A stretch of 6,333 nt of DNA from Caldilineaceae bacterium (lineage in GTDB: Bacteria > Chloroflexota > Anaerolineae > Caldilineales > Caldilineaceae). Both the position numbers and the translations under genes were made by a program. The notes beneath the pieces are model-generated. The model saw only the letters and a program-made list of their open reading frames with translations, ran no database searches and was not told the DNA's origin. Of the stretch, positions 1-5,092 are shown piece after piece. The DNA is taken from contig JAHEML010000237.1 of assembly GCA_024643705.1 (NCBI GenBank), forward strand, positions 1 to 6,333. Reading direction: 5' to 3'. Position 1 is the first letter of the stretch; every line of letters starts with the position of its first letter.

Positions 1-20
1 ACATAAATCGTCCGCAAAAT

Positions 21-39
21 ATGTACAATATATTTGCAT
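21..39 (+). promoter_or_regulatory. Possible promoter of the small-gene pair
   Basis: The first 90 bases are strongly AT-rich and lead into the first small gene. A near-consensus -10 hexamer, TACAAT, lies at 24-29, but its -35 box would fall at the very edge of the window, where nothing convincing is visible. A -35-like TTGCAT is at 34-39, without a well-spaced -10 after it. The position upstream of two tandem genes supports a promoter somewhere here, but the exact boxes are uncertain. Confidence 0.3.
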
Positions 40-90
40 TTAGTAACCAAAATACAGACACATCTAAATTAACCATAAGGAGTGTGCAGT

Positions 91-315
91 ATGTACCCGA
101 ATGATACGTTTGAAATGCGAGCTTTTGTCCAAGATCGGCAGACAAGTCTAACCAATGCGTACCGCAATGGAAAGTACGAACAGGCCCAGATAATGATGTA
201 TATAGGAAAAGGCGTTCGCTACATGGGCAATTGGTTGGCGAATCTGGGGAGCAGCTTGCAGGCCCAACAGAGACCAACCTTGAAGACAGTTACAGTTTCG
301 CGCAACAACCGGTAG
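91..315 (+). CDS. Small hypothetical protein A (74 aa)
   Basis: Small protein of unknown function, and I recognise no named family. The ATG at 91 is chosen over an in-frame GTG at 82 because AAGGAG at 77-82 sits 8 bases before the ATG and overlaps the GTG. The N-terminal half is polar, with a helix-like stretch around residues 12-33 (VQDRQTSLTNAYRNGKYEQA). Residues 35-56 look like an amphipathic helix with an IG-x6-G-x2-L pattern at I38, G39, G46 and L49. The C-terminus is basic. There is no signal peptide and no clear membrane span. The next small gene starts 32 bases downstream and carries the same spaced pattern, so the two are probably co-transcribed and may be distant relatives. From memory, short proteins with an N-terminal 'DRQ..L' segment and a basic C-terminus recur in Chloroflexota and Actinobacteria, but no role is established here. 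Confidence 0.72.
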   Translation: MYPNDTFEMRAFVQDRQTSLTNAYRNGKYEQAQIMMYIGKGVRYMGNWLANLGSSLQAQQRPTLKTVTVSRNNR

Positions 316-347
316 CAAGTAAAAACAAACAGAAGGAGATTGAACAG

Positions 348-569
348 ATGAATACTTTCGATCAGGGCATTGGACTAGGCAGCTCGGTTCTTTGGATGGC
401 CTACAGAGCATATGTGAATGAACGCGGGCAACAGGTAGACACCAAAACAGAAGCGCTGGGTGGGCGTCGTAATCCCTCCCGGCTACGCCAGCAAATCGGC
501 GATGCACTGGTACGATTTGGCCGCTTGCTCCAACGGCAGTCGCCCATTCTTACAACCCAATCGCGTTAA
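348..569 (+). CDS. Small hypothetical protein B (73 aa)
   Basis: Second small protein of unknown function. The ATG at 348 is preceded by AGAAGGAG at 331-338 with a 9-base gap, a strong ribosome binding site. The same frame is open further upstream, but nothing there supports a start. The N-terminus is mildly hydrophobic (residues 7-22, GIGLGSSVLWMAYRAY), too short and polar to be a sure membrane anchor. The middle is polar, and residues 45-64 form a basic amphipathic helix with IG-x6-G-x2-L at I50, G51, G58 and L61, matching the spacing in the preceding protein. The basic, arginine-rich C-terminal helix could bind nucleic acid, membrane or a partner protein, and the sequence does not decide between these. 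It is the last gene before the strong hairpin terminator 20 bases downstream, which fits a two-gene transcription unit. Confidence 0.72.
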   Translation: MNTFDQGIGLGSSVLWMAYRAYVNERGQQVDTKTEALGGRRNPSRLRQQIGDALVRFGRLLQRQSPILTTQSR

Positions 570-588
570 TTTTCGAAACAACACATTG

Positions 589-649
589 TGTGTAAAAGAA
601 GAGCCAAGGATTGCCAAAATGTCGCAATCCTTGGCTCTTCTTTTACACA
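589..649. terminator. Bidirectional intrinsic terminator with 26-bp perfect stem
   Basis: Bases 589-614 are exactly complementary to 624-649, giving a 26-bp uninterrupted stem with a 9-base loop (615-623). The base-proximal part of the stem holds AAAAGAAGAG on one side and CTCTTCTTTT on the other, so a T-rich tract follows the GC-rich part of the hairpin on both strands. It lies 20 bases after the plus-strand small gene and 43 bases before the end of the minus-strand transporter gene, a tail-to-tail arrangement where one hairpin can stop both transcripts. Confidence 0.85.
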
Positions 650-691
650 TAAGTAAGCATGGATGGCCGTGACTCAATTGGCCGAGGAAGG

Positions 692-2023
692 CTACCCTGG
701 GGAACTATCGATAGTTTTTGCGGCCTGGGGTGCAACCGGTGTGGCTGTACGCTCGCTGGGCTTACGCCGAAAGCTCCGAAAGAAGAGCCAAAAAAGCAGG
801 GCCCCGGCCAGATTGAGTGCAGATGTCAAGAGAAAGAGAGACTGATAGCCAAACAGCGGAATCATGTAGCCGCCGCCCAGAGCTAATCCAGTGAAAGCCA
901 CGCCCGCGGCCATCTCCCCTGCGCCGTTGAGGATACCACGTTGGCGTGGGGCTACAATCCGCATGGAAAAGTTCATAAAAGCTGGGTAGCGCATGGCCGA
1001 TAGCCCCACAACGCCCACATAACCCAATGCCGCTGCGGCCACAGTGGGCATAAAGGCCAGAGGCAGATAGGCCAGGGAAACAATCAGACACGACAAGACC
1101 ACCACATTCAGGTTTCCCAGCCGTCGTGTAAAGTAAGGCGTAAGCAGGGCCACGGGCACAGCAATCAGACGGCCCACAGCCGAAATTGTGCCGATAGTGG
1201 AGGTGGCGGCGTGCAGGTAGCTGTCCAGGTAGACATTAAAAAAGACGAAGATTGTCGCCACGCCGCAAACTTGTAAAAGCCGTATGAAGAGAAGCAGGAT
1301 AAAGAGATTTAACGGAAGCGGGGTGGATCCGGCAGCGGAGGGCGCACGGGGATCGGCGTCTTCCACCACTTCTTCGTTGTCGTCGGCCTCGACATGGTCC
1401 GCCCGGCGCAGAACCAACAGGGCCGGGACGATCAGCAGCCCGGCCACCAGGAGAGGATAGCGATAGGGTGCAGGATAATCCAGGGTTGTCCCCAGCAGGC
1501 GAGCAAAACCAGCAGGCAGGACCCCCCCGACCAGGCTACCTAGGAATGCGGCAGTTGCCATCAGGCCCGTCTGCATGGAAAAGAGATGTTCCCGCTTGGC
1601 CGGAGCGGTGCTTGCCATCATAAAGGGTGCGCCGTTGACAAAATAGAGCGACATTCCCGCATAAATCAGCAGGTAGACGCCCGACAGCCAGCCCTGTTGC
1701 CAGGCAACAGGAACAGCTTCGGCGATGGGCAACAGACCGATCCCCAGTAGCATAACGCCCAGCCCTGCCAGAACCATCCGCCGAATACCCCACCAGTTAC
1801 CAAAGAGGCCAGCAGGCAGGCTAAAGATCGCAAAGGCGAAGAGGCCGGCAGAGTTCACTACACCGACAGCCTCTGGCCCATAGCCCAGACGCAGAAGATA
1901 GATATTAAAAAGGACCGAAAAGATGCCGCCGTCGAAACCAAAGCCTACAAGGAAGGCCGAAAAAAGAAAGAGGCGCACATTGCGGCTAAAAAGCAGCAAA
2001 GGGGCCTGGAGAAACCTGGGCAT
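692..2023 (-). CDS. Major facilitator superfamily transporter, 12 TM
   Basis: Integral inner-membrane permease, 443 aa, of normal MFS length. Hydrophobic segments are at about 17-41, 53-75, 82-104, 112-134, 150-176, 187-205, then 237-262, 272-296, 303-324, 327-346, 364-388 and 392-416, the 6+6 pattern of the superfamily. The two halves are separated by an acidic cytoplasmic loop (about 208-234, including DDNEEVVEDADP). Between TM2 and TM3 is a motif A-like segment, GLFGNWWGIRR (72-82), in which the usual Asp is Asn76. The C-terminal tail (417-443) is basic, then polar. The ATG at 2023 has only a weak upstream AGATAGG about 10 bases away. It is the last gene of the minus-strand run and ends at the shared terminator. 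The neighbours suggest a sugar, oligosaccharide or sugar-acid substrate. That is inference from position, and the fold alone would also fit a drug or metabolite exporter. Confidence 0.9.
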   Translation of the reverse strand: MPRFLQAPLLLFSRNVRLFLFSAFLVGFGFDGGIFSVLFNIYLLRLGYGPEAVGVVNSAGLFAFAIFSLPAGLFGNWWGIRRMVLAGLGVMLLGIGLLPIAEAVPVAWQQGWLSGVYLLIYAGMSLYFVNGAPFMMASTAPAKREHLFSMQTGLMATAAFLGSLVGGVLPAGFARLLGTTLDYPAPYRYPLLVAGLLIVPALLVLRRADHVEADDNEEVVEDADPRAPSAAGSTPLPLNLFILLLFIRLLQVCGVATIFVFFNVYLDSYLHAATSTIGTISAVGRLIAVPVALLTPYFTRRLGNLNVVVLSCLIVSLAYLPLAFMPTVAAAALGYVGVVGLSAMRYPAFMNFSMRIVAPRQRGILNGAGEMAAGVAFTGLALGGGYMIPLFGYQSLFLLTSALNLAGALLFWLFFRSFRRKPSERTATPVAPQAAKTIDSSPG

Positions 2024-2044
2024 AGACAGTGCCTATCTTGAGGC

Positions 2045-2100
2045 CGAAACATGAAACGTGAAACGTGAGAAAATCCAACGATCTCACGTTTCACGTTTCA
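2045..2100. repeat. Heptamer-based inverted repeat (19-bp perfect arms)
   Basis: Bases 2052-2070 are the exact reverse complement of 2082-2100, with an 11-base loop. Each arm is itself two heptamers (TGAAACG twice, then TGAGA), and a degenerate third unit, CGAAACA, precedes the left arm at 2045-2051. No T-run follows the stem on the minus strand, so it does not look like an ordinary terminator between the hydrolase-like gene and the transporter gene. It resembles the REP-like heptad repeats found between genes in some Chloroflexota and Cyanobacteria (recalled, not checked). Confidence 0.85.
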
Positions 2101-2108
2101 CTCATCGA

Positions 2109-2147
2109 ATACGAAATACTCGATACGCAATACGCAATACGCAATAC
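2109..2147. repeat. Tandem heptamer array ATACGCA
   Basis: Three exact copies of ATACGCA (2123-2129, 2130-2136, 2137-2143) are followed by a partial fourth, ATAC (2144-2147). Two degenerate units precede them: ATACGAA at 2109-2115 and ATACTCG at 2116-2122. The array ends four bases before the stop codon of the minus-strand hydrolase-like gene. Its period is the same seven bases as the adjacent inverted repeat, although the unit sequence differs, which suggests one composite intergenic element. Confidence 0.85.
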
Positions 2148-2150
2148 CTT

Positions 2151-3413
2151 CTATCCCACCACCCCGCTGCGCTCGATCACCCGCCCATCCCGCAGATGAA
2201 TCTCGGCACGCCACTCGTCGCCAGAAACTGACGGCACGCCGCCCTGACGCCAATTGCTCTGATAGTGTACCATAAACGATTCATCCCAGGCGCTGTCGTA
2301 GAGTTTGCCATTACGGAAGAAATCCACGTGGTCGATGCTCTCTGGGTAGAGGCTGGCTACGCGCAACCAGCGCTGATCGATGTCGGTCATGTGGGGTTCC
2401 AGCCCTTGCAGGTAGTACTGCTCATCCGCGGGGATAGGGTCCACCGGGATGCCGATGCCTTCGGCCATGCGCCAGGCGAAGAAGCGATCCTCCCCTTCCA
2501 GCACAGACCAGTACGCGGGCGGCTCCTGTTTGGTCATATTGTTGTAATAGCCCCAGGAAACCCCCTCTTTGTAGGTCACCGCCAGTTGGCCGATGGCCTG
2601 GGAATCCTCGTTGCAGACGATGGGCCGGTTCAGCCCCCAGCTACGCGCTTCCCGAATCATGTTGTGCAGCTTCTGCCGGGTCTGCCCGTTGCCGTGGATC
2701 AGAATTACGTCGCTGGCTTCGGCGATCTCCCGGTAGATGGAGCCACCTTTGCCGCTACACCCCACGGGCAGCCCACCGGATTCCTGGCGGGCCAGATCGT
2801 TGAGCGCAGCCACGCCCTGGGGTTCATAAACCAGGGGGTGTTTTTTGAAAGGGGGAATGTCGTGCTCGTTGGCAACTTCGATGATCACGTTGGTGTAGCC
2901 GCCATCTTTCAAAAAGCGGGAGGCTGTGGTCACCGCGGCGCGCACAGCCCGGCCATCCCGCAGGCGCGCGGTCTGGTCGCCGTAGAAGTAGCTGACAATC
3001 GCAACCATCCCCAGCGCGTCCGCCGCCCGGATCAACCGATCCAGCCGGGCCGCGTAGGCTGGGTCCAGGCTCGTGCCATCTTCGCCAAAGGGGTTGTTGT
3101 CGATGGTCAAATTATTGACGGTGAAGCAGGGGCCGCCCCCTTGCAGACCAACGGTGAAGGCGCGCAGACCGTAGCCGTACCATTCGGGCAGGGCCGCGAT
3201 GAGGTCATCAGTGTGCTGCTCCGGGTCCCAGGTATCGTGGCCGTAGCGGGCAAAGCGGGCCGGGTCGGCCTTGTCGTCGAAAATGCCCTGGATGAAGCGG
3301 GCGTTCATCAGTAACCCGTGGGCCGCGGGCTTGCTGCCAGGAATGTCCGAATAGGTGAGCGCGCCGTTGATCAGAAACTTCTCACCGGCAATGGAAAGGT
3401 GGGTTTGAGGCAT
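2151..3413 (-). CDS. Glycoside hydrolase-like TIM-barrel protein (clan GH-A type)
   Basis: Probable carbohydrate-active protein, 420 aa, with no signal peptide, so likely cytoplasmic. The N-terminus (residues 7-22, SIAGEKFLINGALTYS) has the 'G..F.ING' lead strand common in retaining glycosidases of clan GH-A. Residues about 65-300 read as alternating strands and helices of a barrel. Two candidate catalytic acids stand where clan GH-A enzymes keep them: Glu183 in IIEVANEHD (strand 4, acid/base, compare 'NEP') and Glu269 in PIVCNED (possible nucleophile). The tail (about 358-420, with FFRNGKLYDSAW) looks like a small beta-sandwich. ATG 3413 is preferred over the TTG directly before it, because AAGGAG then lies 6 bases upstream. 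It follows the acid-sugar enzyme gene by 81 bases and precedes the transporter. I cannot assign a numbered GH family. An inactive barrel or a lyase remains possible. Confidence 0.78.
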   Translation of the reverse strand: MPQTHLSIAGEKFLINGALTYSDIPGSKPAAHGLLMNARFIQGIFDDKADPARFARYGHDTWDPEQHTDDLIAALPEWYGYGLRAFTVGLQGGGPCFTVNNLTIDNNPFGEDGTSLDPAYAARLDRLIRAADALGMVAIVSYFYGDQTARLRDGRAVRAAVTTASRFLKDGGYTNVIIEVANEHDIPPFKKHPLVYEPQGVAALNDLARQESGGLPVGCSGKGGSIYREIAEASDVILIHGNGQTRQKLHNMIREARSWGLNRPIVCNEDSQAIGQLAVTYKEGVSWGYYNNMTKQEPPAYWSVLEGEDRFFAWRMAEGIGIPVDPIPADEQYYLQGLEPHMTDIDQRWLRVASLYPESIDHVDFFRNGKLYDSAWDESFMVHYQSNWRQGGVPSVSGDEWRAEIHLRDGRVIERSGVVG

Positions 3414-3452
3414 CAAATACTCCTTTGTATAGGGAAACGAATATCAAGTAGA

Positions 3453-3490
3453 AAGACGAAGGGATAGAGTACTCACCATCCCTTCTTTCT
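3453..3490 (-). terminator. Possible attenuator hairpin between two genes
   Basis: GAAGGGAT at 3458-3465 pairs with ATCCCTTC at 3478-3485 around a 12-base loop. After a three-base bulge the outer bases AGAAA (3450-3454) can pair with TTTCT (3486-3490). Read on the minus strand, the hairpin is immediately followed by a T-rich stretch. It lies just after the stop codon of the enolase-superfamily gene and before the ribosome binding site of the hydrolase-like gene. Imperfect pairing and a short T-run suggest partial termination or an mRNA-stabilising stem. Confidence 0.4.
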
Positions 3491-3494
3491 TCTA

Positions 3495-4679
3495 TCACCG
3501 GGCATGGGGATAATGCCCCGCTGGGTGCTTCAATAATTCCTCTTCGATCAAATCTGACCCCAAGCCTGGCCGATCCGGCAGGAGCAGATGGCCCTCCTCG
3601 ATGATGAAGGGGTGGGTCATCAGATCATCCCGCCAGGGCGCGTCGTCCACGTCCAACTCGTGAATGTAAAAGTTGGGAATGGTGGCGCAGACGTTGGCCG
3701 AAACCAGGGTATTGATGGGGCTGTGGCAATTGTGGGGTGCCACCAGCACATCGTAGGCGTGGGCCAGATCGCAGATTTTCTTGCCCAGGGTAATCCCGTT
3801 CCAGGCGAAGTCGGGCATGATCACATCTTGGGCGTGCTGCTGCAAATAGGGCTTGTAGCCGTGGGTTCCAAAAAGGCTCTCCCCGTGGCAGATGGTCGTT
3901 TTTGTGGATTCTCGGATGGTGCGCAATGCCTCCGGGTCCAGGGTCTCGGTCTCCAGCCACATGAGATTGTAGGGTTCCAGCGCCTGGGCCAGTTTGATGG
4001 CCCCGCCCAGCTTGAAGGTAAAGGCCACGTCCAGGGCGATCCCCACATCCGGCCCCAGGGCTTCGCGAAAGGTGCCCACAATCGCCTCCGCGCTGCGGAT
4101 GGTAGCGGGCGGGCAATCCCCGGCCCGATTCCAAAAACGGTTGAGCACCGGCTGCACATCGGCCCGATCTTTCAGCGGGAACAGGTTGGTCTTGATGGCG
4201 GTGTAGCCCCGTTCCAACACCTCGTCGGCCAGACGACGCAGATCGTCGGTTGTCTCCACCGGTGGCAGACCCAGGGTTTTGGCGTGGGCTGCGCGCACGC
4301 TGCCACAGTGGGACCAATAGAGGCGCAGGCGATCCCGCATTTTGCCGCCCAGCAATTGCCACACGGGCGCGCCCAACTCCTTGCCCCGGATGTCCCACAG
4401 GGCCGAGTCGATGCCCGACATGGCTTTGTAGGCGATCCCCCCGGTGTGGCGCACTGACGCCGCGGCCAAATCCCACCAAATGGCTTCGGCCTGCATGGGG
4501 TCCCGGCCAATCACCCACTCGCTGTAGCGCTCCACGGTTGCTGCCACCGGCCCCGGCGATCCCCAGTCGGTGCAGTCGCCCCAGCCCACCAGCCCCGGCT
4601 GATCAGTCTCTACTTTCACAAATGTCCAGGGGCGAAAACCGCCGTCCACAAGGAAGGTTTTGATGGCTGTGATTTTCAT
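3495..4679 (-). CDS. Mandelate racemase/enolase superfamily acid-sugar enzyme (galactonate dehydratase-like)
   Basis: Cytoplasmic Mg-dependent enzyme, 394 aa, the usual length of the family, which abstracts the proton alpha to a carboxylate and mostly dehydrates (sometimes epimerises) aldonic acids. The N-terminal capping domain is about residues 1-125 and the barrel about 126-370. Visible active-site residues are Lys163 (AIKTN), metal ligands Asp217 (ALDVAF), Glu243 (WLETE) and Glu267 (CHGESLF), the probable His-Asp dyad His316 (APHNCHSP) with Asp290 (MPDFAWNG), and Glu341 (IHELD). The ligand spacing matches the mandelate racemase/GalD subgroup. Position 219, two residues after the first ligand, is Ala where E. 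coli DgoD has its general-acid His, so D-galactonate is not assured as substrate. The C-terminus has the family's PGLG segment. ATG 4677-4679 has AGAGG about 8 bases upstream. It is the first gene of a run with the hydrolase-like and transporter genes. Confidence 0.9.
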   Translation of the reverse strand: MKITAIKTFLVDGGFRPWTFVKVETDQPGLVGWGDCTDWGSPGPVAATVERYSEWVIGRDPMQAEAIWWDLAAASVRHTGGIAYKAMSGIDSALWDIRGKELGAPVWQLLGGKMRDRLRLYWSHCGSVRAAHAKTLGLPPVETTDDLRRLADEVLERGYTAIKTNLFPLKDRADVQPVLNRFWNRAGDCPPATIRSAEAIVGTFREALGPDVGIALDVAFTFKLGGAIKLAQALEPYNLMWLETETLDPEALRTIRESTKTTICHGESLFGTHGYKPYLQQHAQDVIMPDFAWNGITLGKKICDLAHAYDVLVAPHNCHSPINTLVSANVCATIPNFYIHELDVDDAPWRDDLMTHPFIIEEGHLLLPDRPGLGSDLIEEELLKHPAGHYPHAR

Positions 4680-4738
4680 TGAAATGCCTCTTCAACAGAA
4701 ATGGACGCTGGTCTTTGGAAATTCGGGTGATTAGCCAG

Positions 4739-4776
4739 ATCAGCGCTGATTGAGTAGGCTGGGACTGTTTCCAGCC
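4739..4776. promoter_or_regulatory. Two dyad symmetries in the divergent control region (candidate operators)
   Basis: ATCAGCGCTGAT at 4739-4750 is a perfect 12-base palindrome. Seven bases further on, GGCTGG (4757-4762) and CCAGCC (4771-4776) form an inverted repeat around 8 bases. Both lie in the 165-base gap between the minus-strand enzyme gene and the plus-strand DUF2283 gene, about 60-100 bases upstream of either start. This is where a repressor or activator of the catabolic run could bind. No regulator gene is visible in the window, so the assignment rests on symmetry and position only. Confidence 0.4.
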
Positions 4777-4801
4777 GTATCGAAATCAAGCGGCTCTTCA
4801 C

Positions 4802-4844
4802 TTGAGTTCCAGTTGAGCCTGGACGCTATGATACACTGGGGTCT
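4802..4844 (+). promoter_or_regulatory. Promoter of the DUF2283 gene, possibly leaderless
   Basis: TTGAGT (4802-4807) and TATGAT (4827-4832) form -35/-10 boxes with a 19-base spacer, which would start the mRNA about 5 bases before the ATG at 4845. An overlapping TACACT (4832-4837) ends 7 bases before that ATG, the spacing expected if transcription begins at the start codon itself. No Shine-Dalgarno sequence is present (only GGGG 3 bases before the ATG). A very short or absent leader is therefore likely. Confidence 0.5.
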
Positions 4845-5087
4845 ATGATCGTCCAATACTTTCCCGAAAATGATATGCTCTATATTAAGCTAATGGATGG
4901 CGTCAGCACAGAATCCGAAGAGGTTGCGGCTTTTGTTGTATTGGATTTTGATGCAGAAAATCGCGTGCTTGGCATTGAAATCGAAGATGCCAGCCAGCGG
5001 ATGGACCTATCGAAGCTAGAAATATCCTCCTTACCTCTCGTCGATCTCCTGTTCAGCCAACAACGAACACCCGCAATCGCGGCCTGA
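4845..5087 (+). CDS. DUF2283 family protein (80 aa)
   Basis: Small cytoplasmic protein matching the DUF2283 pattern. It opens with a strand and 'YFPENDMLYIKL' (residues 5-16, compare 'YD.e.D.LYI.l'). Then come a polar stretch, 'VVLDFDAENRVLGIEI' (31-46) and 'EDAS' (47-50), which is the family's signature 'D.d..g.vvGIEIl.AS'. The full family core is present. The tail from about 56 is less typical. The function of the family is unknown. Members are often paired with DUF4258 genes and proposed to be antitoxin-like, but no such partner is next to this one. It is divergent from the enolase-superfamily gene and converges with the aldo/keto reductase, leaving only 5 bases between the two stop codons and no terminator. 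ATG 4845 is the only sensible start and lacks a ribosome binding site. Confidence 0.85.
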   Translation: MIVQYFPENDMLYIKLMDGVSTESEEVAAFVVLDFDAENRVLGIEIEDASQRMDLSKLEISSLPLVDLLFSQQRTPAIAA

Positions 5088-5092
5088 CTTCC

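Noticed and set aside
82..90. Upstream GTG start for the first small gene
   Set aside because: The GTG overlaps the Shine-Dalgarno AAGGAG, which is correctly spaced for the ATG at 91.
2052..2100. Perfect inverted repeat read as an intrinsic terminator
   Set aside because: No T-run follows the stem on the minus strand, the stem is not GC-rich, and its arms are heptamer repeats, so a repeat element explains it better.
2109..2147. Tandem array considered as a CRISPR or iteron origin
   Set aside because: The seven-base units abut without spacers, which excludes CRISPR. There is no replication initiator gene or AT-rich melting region beside it to support an origin.
2265..3314. Long open reading frame (349 codons) on the plus strand
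   Set aside because: It is fully antisense to the hydrolase-like gene, has no ribosome binding site, and its translation is low-complexity Gly/Val/Gln/His-rich with no recognisable domain. The frame is open because of the GC-rich codon use of the real gene.
3414..3416. TTG start one codon before the ATG of the hydrolase-like gene
   Set aside because: The ribosome binding site would be only 3 bases away. The adjacent ATG gives a 6-base spacing and is the commoner start codon.
3588..4457. Long open reading frame (289 codons) on the plus strand
   Set aside because: It is antisense to the enolase-superfamily gene, whose active-site motifs are intact. The plus-strand translation shows no family features.
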